Source: Prinia subflava (Eukaryota; Chordata; Aves; Passeriformes; Cisticolidae). Taken from it: 64,000 bases of DNA. Where the stretch lies: the NCBI RefSeq assembly GCF_021018805.1, contig NW_026960614.1, forward strand, positions 868,001-932,000. The letters run 5' to 3'. A program made the translations under genes and the position numbers. Below are positions 44,831 to 55,960 of this stretch, piece after piece. Position 1 is the first letter of the stretch. Every line of letters begins with the position of its first letter. Below the pieces are notes generated by a model. It ran no database searches. It saw nothing but the letters and a program-made list of their open reading frames with translations, and was not told where the DNA came from.

Positions 44831-45890
44831 ATGGCATTGATACCATCAAGACTTAATATCTCTCAATTTAATTTGCCTCCTAAGCCAAAATATACAATAG
44901 AAGACGACAAACTAGCACAACTGCTGAAGGCACAGAAGAACGCAGAAGGGTGGTATGTAACCGCACAAGGGCAAATAGTGGTACCTTCTTTGGTAATGAG
45001 AGAAATTTTACAGGTAAAACATAATGAGTGTCACTGGGGTGCAGAGATGTTGGTAAAGTGGTTGAGACAATACCTAATCTCAGTACGGATGCAAACAATG
45101 GCCAAGTCAGTAATGTCTAAATGTGAAATCTGCCTGAAAAACAACCCAATAGCTAGACGACAGGCACAGTTAGGCAGAATTTGGATAGGAATAGAACCAG
45201 GAGACTATTGGCAAGTGGATTTTGCAGAATTGCCAAGAACTCGGGGATACAAATACCTGTTAGTAGGGGTTGACACGCTTTCTGGATGGCCAGAAGCCCT
45301 TCCCTGTCACACAAACCAAGCAAAGGAAACAGTTAAGTAATTACAGGAGATCATTCCCAGGTTTGGGGTGCCCCTAGGGATATCATCAGACAGAGCCCCA
45401 CACTTCATAGCCACGGTGGTACAAGGGGTAAACAAGTTATTGGGAATATCTTGGGACCTCCACACACCATGGAGACCCCAGTCAAGCGGGCAAGTAGAGA
45501 GAATGAACCAGACACTGAAGAGGCAGATCAGTAAAATATGCCAGGAAGCCAAATTGCAGTGGCCACAGGCTTTACCAATAGCATTGCTAAGAATTCGGAT
45601 AAAGCCTAGGAGTGGGATGTCAGTTAGTCCTTATGAAATATTGTATGGGAAACCATATGAATCTTCTAACCCCAATCCAAATGTTCATGTCACAGGGAAA
45701 CAAGATGTGTACAATTATGTTCTGTCCCTCAGGAAACTCTAGCTCGCCTTCGAAGTGTTCTTGTGTGGAACAGACCATTGGCTCTGGAGAATCCAGTCCA
45801 CAATATCGAACCAGGAGATGAAGTATACATCAAAACCTGGAACGAAGAACCACTAAAAGAGAAGTGGACTGGTCCCCATCAGAATCCTGA
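44831..45890 (+). pseudogene. pol: Provirus C integrase
   Basis: The zinc domain has HNECHWG and CEICLKNN. The core has all three acidic residues: YWQVDFAELP, ISSDRAPHF and SGQVERMNQTLK. One in-frame TAA (45338-45340) splits the core. The C-terminal domain is visible as PGDEVYIKTW and KEKWTGPHQ in a shifted frame after 45742. Length and order match gammaretroviral integrase. Confidence 0.86.
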
Positions 45891-46104
45891 AGAGAGAGAT
45901 ACAGAAAAAGGCATCTTAGAACAGGACCATAATAAAGGCATTGGCATGGAATCCATATCCAGCGCCTTCAATCCGCAACAACATCCCGGACAAAGCCCAT
46001 GACAACAGAGGATTTGAAGAAGAACATCCAGTATGAACTCTGAAGCCAAATGGACTGTATTAAGTGAAAGCATTTACACTTAGTATATTAGAGTGAAAAT
46101 ACTT

Positions 46105-46117
46105 TCAAAGGGGGGAA
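46105..46117 (+). other. Polypurine tract of provirus C
   Basis: 'caaaggggggaa' directly before the 3' LTR, the expected plus-strand primer site. Confidence 0.75.
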
Positions 46118-46550
46118 TGATGGTGGAGGGTTAAAATAATAATTTCTGTTTAAGCTAACTGTGGGTAGTTGGGGGAAGGTAGAAGATGCACAATCTGAAC
46201 TTTACAGATAGCTTGGAACAAACGCCAGCTTCTGCAACTAGCTGCATACCATTGTTTAAGTATCAACCCAGCCCAGGAGATAATTGAGAAGCATTGTTTT
46301 AACCAAATCAAGTATAACACAGGGTAGAGTGTAGGTATGATCTAAGATAGTAACTAAGAAATAGGATAGCCAGTATCTAGGGGTGGAGGTTAGTTAACAT
46401 ATGTATAATTTGAAACTATAAAAATCACAAATCAACTCTGTATTCTTGGGCACAAGATTTGGGCACTGTATGCCCCTGTGTCCCTGCGCGCTTGAATAAA
46501 GAACCGCATATGATCGCCTTCATGTGGTTATATGTTTTCCGATGCTAACA
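46118..46550 (+). repeat. 3' LTR of provirus C
   Basis: A 433-bp LTR from TGATGGTGGAGGG to GATGCTAACA, with AATAAA at 46495-46500. The CR1 sequence begins at the next base. Confidence 0.92.
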
Positions 46551-47697
46551 CCTTTGGTGGCAGAAAAAAGCAGTGAAAGGAATAGGAGAGCTCACATTAT
46601 CAACAAGTGGCTCAGGGGTTGGTGTCATGGGCAGAATTTCTGGTACTTTGATCATGGGACAACATTTAAGGCACCTGGCCTGCTGGAACTGGACGGGCTG
46701 CATCTCTCTGTTAAGGGAAGAAGAATTTTAGGTCATGAGCTGGCAGAATTCATTGAGAGGGCTTTAAACTAGGTTTGAAGGGAGAAGGGGTTGCAGCTGG
46801 GCTGTCTGGAAGGAGGCCCAAGGGTGTTAAGGCTTAGTTAGGGGTGAAATCAGTATCCCAGCTGAGGTCCATGTGTACCAATGCACGCAGTATGGGTAAC
46901 AAACAAGAAAAGCTGGAGACCATGGTGCAACAGCAAAGCTATGATGTAGTCTCCATCACAGAAATGTGGTGGGATGACTCACACAGCTGGAGCGCTGCAC
47001 TGGATGGCTACAAGCTCTTCAGAAGAGACAGGAAAGGGGGAAGAGGTGGAGGGGTGGCCCTTTATATTAGAGAGGCTTTTGATGCCATAGATATTCAAAC
47101 TAATGATGATGGAGTTGAATGCGTATGGGTAAGAATTAAGGGGAAGGCCAACAAGGCTGGCATGCTATTGGGAGTGTTATCCCCCATCCATTTAGGAAGA
47201 AGAGGTAGACAACTTATTCTATAAGCACCTGGAGAATGTTTCAGGATCATCAGCCCTTGTTCTTGTAGGAAACTTCAACCTACCAGACATCTGCTGGGAA
47301 CTTAATACAGCAGAAAAAAGGCTGTCCAGGAAGTTTTTAGAGTGTGTGGAGGACAACTTTTTGTTGCAGCTGGTGAGTGAGCCCACCATGGGAAGGACTA
47401 TGTTAGACCTGTTAGCAAATAGAGATGGGCTGGTGGGAGATGTGGGGGTTGGACGCCGCTTGGGGCACAGTGATCATGAAATTATAGAATTCTCAATATT
47501 TGGTGAAATCAGGAGGAACATCAATAACACTTTTACACTGGACTTCCGGAGGGCAGACTTTGGCCTATTTAGGAGACTTATTTGGAGAGTTCCTTTGAAG
47601 CAGCCCTTAAAAACAAAGGAATTCTGCAAAGATGGGTGTGCTTCAAAACAGAGATCTTGAAGGCACAGGAACAGACTGTCCCAGTGTGTGGGAAATC
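46551..47697 (+). mobile_element. CR1 LINE fragment, ORF1 end to ORF2 endonuclease
   Basis: Begins in the esterase region of ORF1 (GGTGGCAGAAAA is equivalent to about 27357 of the other CR1) and runs through ORF2 endonuclease. The esterase tail has LELDGLHLSVKG and ends at ERALN. The endonuclease has ITEMWWDDS, where the Glu is retained, GGRGGGVALYI and GHSDHEIIEF, a catalytic Asp-His pair typical of APE-like nucleases. A frameshift lies near 47200. It ends in the linker before RT. Confidence 0.87.
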
Positions 47698-47974
47698 AAG
47701 GCACAGAAAATTCCCAAAACTTCAAAACCTTGTGCATACAGGCCTAGAAAGAAAAATGAATACAGGGCTTGATTTAAGACCTTGGAAGAGACTTCCAGAT
47801 TTAGAGACCAGAAGCAAGAATGTGGATTTGTAGTTTAAGCAGAAACATGTTAAGCTAGGTAGTGGAAAGTTTTAAAGTTTAGCTATAGAACAAGTTATAA
47901 AGGTAATAAGAAGTTATAAGGTGTAGTAATGTAGGTTTGTGTGGCATTATACGATTGGTTAAGAAGATCCACAC
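47698..47974 (+). mobile_element. LTR 5' fragment, cut by provirus E
   Basis: Sequence with 'aagcagaaacatgttaagct' and 'cattatacgattggtt' resembles the U3 part of an avian ERVK-type LTR. It stops where the LTR of provirus E begins. No second copy was found here. Confidence 0.4.
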
Positions 47975-48780
47975 TGTTGGAGTCTAGAACATCCCTCTGG
48001 CCACCCTGGAGGGTTTGGAGACCAGACAGGGGGGTCTGGGATCTGTACAGGGGGGTCAGTTAGACCCACACAGATCCCAGGAGGACACTGGCTCTGATTC
48101 CTGTCCATGGGAGTGAACACTCACATGCAGGAAGAATCACAAATCCTAAGAATTTAAAATAAGTAGTGGATGGTTTATTATAGAATATAAATATAGAAAT
48201 TAGGATTCTTAGTATATCGGGCTGAAGAGGCAAGATGGAGGAATTGGGGAGTGGCCCCTGTCCTCCTTGTTCTTGCTCTCGTCCCCCATCTTGTGCTGAG
48301 CTGGGTTTTAGAGATTGGCTTAGAGTAGAACTGACATGTTAGCATAGGTAGTAGGTATTGGTACAATTTTGTAAATAAAAAGTACGTTGTGGACGGTGGT
48401 TGGGTCAGGGGTACTGTACATAAGGTGCAGGGCTCTCTGATCCGCCCAGTCCGCCGCATGTCCTGCTCTGCTGGGGATGCCTTGCAGAGCTGAGAAAGAA
48501 CTAAGATAAGGTACCCTGCCAGGGAGGCCTGGCAGAGCTGAAAAAGGACTGAGATAATGAAGAATAAACAACCTTGGAAATATGCACTGGCGGACTCAGC
48601 TTGTCGTCTCTACCTCTGGTGTGTAACACTTAGGGCAAAGAGAAGACTGAAAACCTTATTACCTCTGGGAACAGCAACCCAGAGGAAACTCCCAGGGAAC
48701 AGCAACCTTGGGAGAACCCTTATTACCTTGGGGAACACCAACCCCAAGGAGAATCTCAGGGAATCAGCAACCCTGAGAAG
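47975..48780 (+). repeat. 5' LTR of provirus E (LTR-B)
   Basis: 806 bp, TGTTGGAGTCTAG to CCTGAGAAG, with AATAAA at 48563-48568. The terminal CA seen in other copies reads AG. The LTR is followed immediately by a TGG. Confidence 0.9.
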
Positions 48781-48798
48781 TGGTGCCTGAAGACATCT
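48781..48798 (+). other. Candidate primer-binding site of provirus E
   Basis: tggtgcctgaagacatct directly follows the LTR. Position and TGG start fit a primer site, but I cannot match it to a tRNA. Confidence 0.4.
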
Positions 48799-49559
48799 GA
48801 GCAGTCACGGACCCTCCGAAGAAGATAAAACTCCATCCTTAGAAGATAAGAACAGATTCAGCTAGTCGCCGACCTTGGAACTTCAGCCGGACCGACGTGG
48901 ACCCAGGGGCCCAGGGCTGCGTCATCCCACAGCTGCCGGACAGCAAGGAACAACACTGGCTCCAGTTCCACAGTGACTGCACCTAGGTGAGACCGGTCAA
49001 AAACCGAGAACACGGAGGGAATGCATCCCAGAAATAGCTACGTATCTTATTAACTTGGCAAAGCATCACTGTTGCATATCTTGTAGCTTTATTTAACAAA
49101 GAGCCAGCAGCTCTCTAATAATGGGTTTGCCTCGAGATTCCACAATGCAGAACGGAACTATAGTTCCAAACAGAATTTTGGAAAGAGGTGAACAAAAAAA
49201 ACCCAAAAACTATATCGAAAAGCAATAAGGAGAGATAAAGTAGCTCTCAAATTATTGGCATCGGCAAGAGCACTGCTGCAAATGATATTACAGAATTCCA
49301 GGGAAGAATTAAAACTCCCACGGCAGCAGAGAGGCAAAGAGGAATTAGATTCTTAGATTCCCAGCCCTCTGAGCAAGTGAGCCCACATGCCGACCGCAAC
49401 CCCAGAAAAGGGAGGGGACGCTCAAAAGCAGTCTCTAACAGTTTCTCGGACATCCCACAACCTATAAGCCTGCCACAAACCTCCTCATTTATCCTGCGTT
49501 CCAGGAACGCCTTGATATGATATTTTACGACATCGAGTCCTCTGCACACAAGAGTAAAC
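48799..49559 (+). other. Leader of provirus E
   Basis: About 760 bp without long frames. A donor-like 'ctaggtgagacc' at about 48984 could be a splice donor. One short open stretch (RRDKVALKLLASARALLQM, about 49230-49290) could be a matrix trace, but I cannot confirm it. Confidence 0.35.
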
Positions 49560-50850
49560 CTAGACAGAGGCATTTAAGAGCCCAGGGCTGAAATTCGATC
49601 ACTCCTCCGCACCCTACCCCACACGCCGGCAAGGACAGCGAAGCGGGCGGCCCGCGGCCATGCTGCACTGCTCTCCACATCCCCCACTGCAAAACAAAAA
49701 GGGAAAGAGGGGAAAGGGCAGAAGGAACACCAGCCACACTGCCAGGGCCGGGGAGGAACATACAGTGCGGGGGAGGGCGGTCCGCAGACACCCTGCACTG
49801 GGAAGGAAACATTAGCCAGAAAGGGGTTGGAAACAGGATGAAGAAATACATTAGGGAGAAGGCGAGCTTTCACAGTCGCTTCTGAATCGGTCATAGCAAG
49901 AAAGTGAGGAGAATGAATCATTTTTGGGTGATTTTTATGAAATGCCATTTGCACCAAGAATACAGGGCAGGTTTAGTGGACATGCGTGCTCGCACAGCTC
50001 AGAGCTGAAGCGAAAGCGGCGGCGGACGGTGCCGCCGTGCCGGGAGAAGCCGGGATTGGGTCCTCCACGCGAACGTTGGCACAGCCCGTTGCACTCGCCG
50101 TGCGCCTGGTGGCAGAGGCTGCTGCCTCCCCAGCAGGGAGGCGGAGACGGGGCAGTGCCGCGGCACAGCGCGAGCAAAAGGAGGCTTGCCCCCCCTCCCC
50201 CCGCCACGATACGCGTTCCCCGGGAAGGAGGCGTGGGGAGTCCAACACAGACCCCGCCTCCATGTCCCCAAAGCTCCCTCCCTCCAAACTTCGAACACGG
50301 AGGGACAAAGCACTGCGCCCCCCCCCCCCCCCAACCTCCCCCCCACAGCGGGACAGGGAGAGACGAAGGGGAAAGGAGTAGAGGAATCGCAGGCAGCGGT
50401 CACCGAGCGCGGAAGCACGGGAAGCGAGAGTGCGGGAAGCGGGAGCGCCGGAATGCGGAAGCGCGGGAACGCGGAAGCGCGGGCAGGGCACATGCTGATG
50501 TCGCGGACCGTGAAAACCGAGGCAGGGACTGGGGGCACCGCTCCAGCACAAGCTGCTGAGATGCAGGAAGCGCGGGTGCCGGCGGGATTTGTAAGGAGCG
50601 CCAGCGCAGATCAGGGAGGGGCGGACCCCGGGAGAGAGCAGAGAGAGTGGGTCTTTTCGGGCTTTGCCACGCCAGAGCAGGCGGAGGGGGGGCATGGCCA
50701 CGCCAGAGGCGCTTCGTTCCACGTCCCCATGCTGGTGCAGAACGGGACAAGGCAGGGCCAGGGTGGGATTTCCCTCTGGACACCGTCCCCCTCCCCACCC
50801 CCTCGCAGCAAACGCAAGCAGCGTTCCGTCTATTCCCCCATAGCAGCAGT
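49560..50850. other. GC-rich block in provirus E
   Basis: A 1.3-kb GC- and CpG-rich segment, strikingly different from its surroundings. Long frames are open on both strands (for example 49973-50908 minus and 50186-50902 plus) because of base composition; none shows a protein family signature. It contains a degenerate gcggaagcgcgggaa repeat (50407-50490) and a run of 15 C at about 50321. It could be captured host sequence or a promoter-like leader. Confidence 0.5.
50407..50490. repeat. Degenerate GC-rich tandem repeat
   Basis: Repeated variants of gcgggaa and gcggaagcgcgggaa, about ten short units. It explains some of the arginine-rich ORFs across it. Confidence 0.75.
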
Positions 50851-51294
50851 GCTCAGGCAGCGGCAAACTCCCGCAGCAACCTTGGTGCACAACCGAAATT
50901 AAAAGCAATTATGCAGCAATGCCAAGGCATTGAAATAATTAAAGCTAGACATCAAATATGCTCGCAGCACCCAGCCGGCGCTACACGAGTGACACAATTG
51001 CGAAAGTGCAGCTTTTTAAAGCATGCATCACAAGGATTGTAAGTCCCCATCCTCCGAAAGGAGAGGGGGAAGATGATGTTGCATGATGGCAATGTATAGC
51101 ATTTAAGATTTATAAGAAACACTCAGCAACACCCAAAAGCTGCAGTGATCAGGGCAAAGAATTTTTCACAAATATGCCCGTTGTATCACAACACTGGCAC
51201 GGAGTTGGCCATGCCAGGGACCCCTCAATGTTTTTTAACAACCCCAAATCCTTCAGCTCAGTCAGAGTGGCCTGGCCAGCCAGACGAGCAAATG

Positions 51295-51384
51295 CTGAAC
51301 CCAGCCGGTTCAGTGACAGCGCCACCTAGTGGCCAAATCCTAAAACTGCACCCAACCGGTGCAGCGACAGCGCCACGCATGGCG
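51295..51384 (+). repeat. Two tandem 51-bp hairpin units
   Basis: Unit 1 has stem ctgaacc/ggttcag (51295-51313) and a second stem gccac/gtggc (51321-51333). Unit 2 has ctgcacc/ggtgcag (51346-51364) and cgcca/tggcg (51371-51384). The fourth pair of the first stem changes from A-T to C-G between units, a compensatory change. A weaker relative with the same cagcc loop is at 50966-50982. Confidence 0.7.
51316..51335 (-). promoter_or_regulatory. CTCF-like motif in provirus E
   Basis: acagcgccacctagtggcca matches the vertebrate CTCF consensus (core GCCACCTxGTGGCCA) closely. It overlaps the second hairpin stem of unit 1. Unit 2 has lost the core. Binding is a prediction from sequence. Confidence 0.55.
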
Positions 51385-51385
51385 G

Positions 51386-52120
51386 AACAGCAGCATTGCA
51401 ATGGATTTCCAGGCAGACTGCACAGCTTCAACAACAAAAATAGTAACAAAGGAAGCTTTCATTAACTCCTGAAGACAACAAAGTTCAAAATATGCTAGCT
51501 CAGAAGCAGCAGCAAATATTCACCGGTGGTGACAGCAAGTCAGTTCAAACTCCACATGATTTTTGGACAGTAGCCCAAACTTCTTCTGCCACTCAATCAC
51601 AATCATCTTTATTTTCAAAAGATTTTTTTTAAAAAAAGCAATTATTTCTTTAGTTGAAAGACTGTGCTCTGGAATTTTATCCGAATTTAGCAATGCATTT
51701 CCCTCAATCACCCCTTCCAGCATAAGGTAGCCACACCCTTTCTGAATCCTCTGCAAATAATCCCTACACATTTATACCAAGGCTACCTGCTGGGTCAGCG
51801 GCAATTTCAGCCGTGATTTCCCTTCACCGTGCCACATAGGTATTATGTGCAGCACAGAGAAAGTAATTCCCCAGTCCTCATACAGGAGGGTGAAAAATGA
51901 TTTACAATATCCACTCCTCATCCAGGAGAGGGAGAAAAGTCAGAAATGTCAGCAAGCTCCAAAATGGAAGAAAGAGCATCATGGTAACAGCAACTGAATC
52001 ACATTCCTGCAAATTCACAGGATGAAAGAATTATAACAGACTGCAAAGAAATCAAAAAGAAAACATTGAAGGAAAAGAGCTTTGATATAGTGAAGCATGG
52101 AAAGTATTGTGTTACCAATG
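51386..52120 (+). other. Non-coding interior of provirus E
   Basis: About 730 bp with only short closed frames. It is probably a decayed gag N-terminal or spacer region; nothing specific is recognised. Confidence 0.45.
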
Positions 52121-52123
52121 ACT

Positions 52124-52880
52124 TATGATCTACAGGATGCAAACCCAAGATGGGAGCAATTGGATCACGATATGCTCAGAGACTGGAAGAAAGTCATGCA
52201 AGAAAATGGTTTGAAATCTCTGTACTTCAAAGAGTTTTTGAAGGAATGCTAAATAGAGGTAAGCCCTCCAGGAATTGAGGAACAGATACCAAGGAGGAGT
52301 GAATGCAACCCTCACCATGTTGCAGGTGGCAGGGGACATGTCACATGACAGACCCAAAATTCAAGCCAGGGACTTGCCACGACAGGTGCCGGCAGACATC
52401 AGAAATACACCACAAAAAACAATTTTGCAAGTTCCATCGATTGAAACACCTGAAAACATTTGTACATATATAATATATATATATACATATATAATAATCC
52501 AGCAAGGACCTTCAGAGTCTTTCATGTCATTCCCTGGTTGTCTCACCAAGACAATGAACAGGCAAGTGAACAATGAAATAGCAAAGCTACACCTGTTTCA
52601 ATTCCTTGCGTTTGGGAATACCAAGGCAGAGTGCAGATGCATCATCAATGCAATGACGTGTCGACCGTCTCTGGCAGAAATGGTGAAGGCAGAAATGGAG
52701 AGGCATGCAGTGAAGTGGACACACCTCAGCACGGCACATCAGTGCAGGCAGGCATCTGAAGAAACCAGCTTGAAAGGATCCTCCAAGCCCGGGATGAAGG
52801 AATTCTCACAGCACTTCAACAAGTGATTCAACAGAACAGCATGTGAACATTGTAAGAAAAGATCAGAAGAAGAAAATACA
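52124..52880 (+). pseudogene. gag: Provirus E gag remnant
   Basis: A capsid-like start (ANPRWEQLDHDMLRDWKK, MQENGLKSLYFKEFLKEC) ends in TAA at 52250-52252. A later frame has a homology region, GPSESFMSFPGCLTK, followed by QVNNEIAKLHLFQ and CRPSLAEMVKAEMERH, which resembles the capsid C-terminus of beta- or alpha-type Gag. A partial zinc knuckle (CEHCKK) follows near 52848. A tat-repeat stretch (52468-52496) lies between the two parts. Confidence 0.6.
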
Positions 52881-52989
52881 ACCATTTGTCCCTTTGTTGT
52901 GGAGCAATCCATCATTGTGTGAGAAACACAAAATGTGAGAAAGGGACATCCTATCATAAAGAAGATAAAATAGAAAATGAAATGAAGAT

Positions 52990-54640
52990 GAGCTTTTAGC
53001 CAGAGTTAATCATTATTTGTTAATCTGAGTTATGTTTCCACATTTTACTGTTGTTGAAATTTCTGTGTGGTTTGGTTCGAGTTTAAATTACATATTGTTA
53101 AATATATAATTCTAAAATTTATTTCAAGTTTGGGCCCTGAAGAGTTTAAATTAAGTTTGTATTTGAGTTTCATGAAGTTTAATTAGTAATTAATTTATAT
53201 TTTATTGATTTATTATATATGGATTTTATAAGGTTACTGCAAGTTGTAGATTTTTTATCAAGATTTATTTATGTTAAATTTAATTGTTGGTTGATTTAAA
53301 AAGCGATTTACAATTTATAAAAGGTATGTTTGTTTAATTTGCAAAGTTTAGTTATTTTTCTTCAACAAAGAAACAGCTTCAACTGAAATGATGATGATGG
53401 AACGTTGATAAATAAGATTTGAGGAGAAGATGCAATTTGTTAGATCCCTGATTTTATTGTTGGTTATGAATGGTTTCAGTCTTTTGTGTTTCATTTTAAA
53501 TTAATAAGTGTATGAGAGTTTTTAAATACAATTTGACATGTTAAGTATTGATACATTGATTATATAGTATGAAAATATATATAAAAATTGATAGTACTTG
53601 TAAGTTGATATTACAGTTAAGTTTTTATGCTTTGTCATTTATTTATAGGGTTTTTCAAAAGGCATTTGTAATTTTGAATTTTTTCTATTTGTTTTTTAAC
53701 CATTTAAATATTTCATAAATGCTGTTTTTGAAAAATGTAGTTGTATTATTAAGTGCAAGTCAGAATTTTTTCTTAAGTTTCATTTTAAGTATATAGTTTG
53801 TCTCTTGTAATCAATCTTGTATGTTTTATGCAATGTTTTAGCATGTCCTTTTGAAGTTTCATTTGATTCTTTTAACTGTGTTATGCATTTCGCTTGAAAT
53901 GAGATTTTGGGCTTGTTTTGGTACCTCTTGTGTGAGTAGAGACACTGCATTTCACTTTGTTAAATCTTTGTTTTTCAGAAGGTCTTGGAGAGAGATACCT
54001 GAAGCATCACTGATGATTTTTCCATCAGCTGTTGATCCTGTGATTGTTCCAATTGGTACTTAACTGTTTTCAAGAAAAGTTCCAGAAAAGACAAGTTCCT
54101 GAGTGATCTGATCAATTTTTCATCTTAAATTTTAAGTGTCTCTTATGTAAAAACGTTATGACAGTTTGTTGTATTTGGGGCATTTTATGCTCATTGTTGT
54201 TAGAGGATTTATTTAAAGAATATACTAAAGAGCATCACTCCAACTTGAAGTTTGAGTTCTGGCCAGACTCTGATTTTAACTTGGACGGATGCTGTTTGCC
54301 AACAAAGCCCAGAGGTTTCTGCTCCAAAAAATAATGTGCAAGTTATTTTGACTTGGCAATTTGATCTTATTAATATAACAGCTGAATCAACTTTGAGGTG
54401 AGACCTGATGTCCTTGCCCGGGAAAGGGTATCAGGATCTCCACTGAAACAAAGTGTTTCAGCAGTTTGCAGTCTCTGAGGTGATGGCAAAAATGATTTCA
54501 TAATCACGTTTCATTTTCATTGGTATGCCGAATTTTTCCTTTGTGTTGAGCATTTCTTTATAGAAGTCTTTTGTCTTGCTTTATAATACTCATGTCATGT
54601 TTTATATCTCCAAAAAATTGAAATAACCTTCATGATGCAA
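52990..54640 (+). other. C-poor AT-rich tract in provirus E
   Basis: The place where pol would lie holds 1.6 kb of AT-rich sequence with very few C on the plus strand: 29 C in 480 bases at 53161-53640 by my count, with G clearly commoner. No RT, RNase H or integrase motif was seen in any frame. A ttgtttttcag at about 53968-53978 could be a splice acceptor for env. Confidence 0.55.
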
Positions 54641-54849
54641 AAGGAGAGGGGAGGAATGCTGAGTGTAAATTTAAGCAGAATGTTGAGGAAAAAATAGTAT
54701 GTTTTAAACTTTTGATAAGTTCTTTTGTAGAGTCCACTTCACCGAGCAGCAAGTGGAACGGGAAGAGAAACGTGAAGAGAATCCTTCAGTCTTGAGCAGA
54801 AACCCAGAGACAGGATGGATTGGAAAATCATTTAAATTGAAGGTTTGGG

Positions 54850-55960
54850 GCAGGGATTGTGCTTGTGTTTTCACAGGAGCAGAAAATTAGCATCAGCAAG
54901 GCACGAGAACCTCTGCCAAAGTCAACGACATCAGGCGTTGGTCCAGAAATGGAAAAGCAGGCACACAGACGTGGCTGTCAAGACTGCGGACATTTCTTTG
55001 TTTGGAATGCAAAAGATTTTGGGACTTGGGATTTCTCTTGGGACTTGAGTGGTGTTGCATTTCAGAGATTCCCACAGAGAGTGAGGCCTTTGAACATGCA
55101 GTTCAATCAAGTGTTATACTTGTGCCTTGTGTTCTCACCGATTGTCTTGGGCAGTGGGGTAGTTTCGCCCATGATTCAGTCAAGGAAGAATGGTTGGGAA
55201 ACTCTGGCCAATGTATCAGAGCTGAGCATCTTTCATTTGATATACTCAAGATCAGGGAAATTCTTTTTAATATGTTTTATGAGTTTGTTAGTAGGCAGGT
55301 GATTGAACAAGTAGTTGATCCCAGAGAACATCCCTCCAGCAATTTCACAGTTCATTTTCAACCTAGTGGACAAATGGGATGTTCAAATGAAATTCTTTTC
55401 TGTGGTTCTTTGTGAATCTCGGGAATGAAAACTTTTGGTTCAGCAAAAGAGAATTTTTGCAAAAAATTTGGTCTTTCCTGGAGTGACACAAAAAAAGATA
55501 ACATCATAGACGTCACTCCATATCATATGATTTGTAAAAGTGCATCACCTTGGTGTAACTACACTGAGATGTCAGATAAACTAGCAAGCCAGGTTTCAGT
55601 GTTATTCCCGAAAGGAATCTTTTTCATTTGTGAAGACAGGATTCAGTCTGTGATCCCTGCAGATGTCAAGGATGGTCCATGCAGCAACAAGAGATGTTCT
55701 TTGTTAACACCCAGCATGACATTGATAAAAGAGCAAGAGAGGAAAGATCTGTTGAACAATATGATCCAAGTTGTGATGGCAGTGCAGACAGTATCAGGGA
55801 TGATTTTAATACTATTGGATCAAAGGGGCTGTTGTCAGAACAAGTATGCCCATGCCACTTCTCTTACACTGAATGATTTGTTAACTGATATTGACAGTGT
55901 GAGACAAAAACAGAACAGCAATTGATTATTCATTGCTGATGCTGAGACACAAGTAGATAA
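54850..55960 (+). pseudogene. env: Provirus E env remnant
   Basis: Open pieces at 54859-55302, 55002-55415 and 55425-55925 overlap in different frames. The last one contains KASPWCNYTEMS-like sequence (actual: KSASPWCNYTEMS), FPKGIFFICEDR, a GPC motif and, near its end, LTLNDLLTDIDSVRQ. These match the order of motifs in ENR1-type avian env proteins: a SU C-terminal PxGxFxICGDR block, then the TM heptad region. It stops at 55923, before the disulfide motif and membrane anchor. No complete surface or fusion subunit remains. Confidence 0.62.

Larger units (their letters stand above)
39770..46550 (+). mobile_element. Gammaretrovirus-like provirus 'C', env-less
   Basis: A 6.8-kb plus-strand provirus with LTRs at both ends, gag, protease, RT, RNase H and integrase, but no env: integrase is followed within about 300 bp by the purine tract and 3' LTR. 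About 30 substitutions separate the two LTRs by eye (roughly 93% identity), so it is not recent. The two outer flanks do not match: ERV A integrase on the left and a CR1 on the right. Confidence 0.88.

Noticed and set aside
26330..47697. A single CR1 split by the ERV block
   Set aside because: The two CR1 parts overlap in content (ORF1 end and endonuclease are present in both), so they are separate copies.
49973..50908. A 311-codon minus-strand ORF and a 238-codon plus-strand ORF
   Set aside because: Both exist because of high GC and short tandem repeats; low-complexity composition and no motif.
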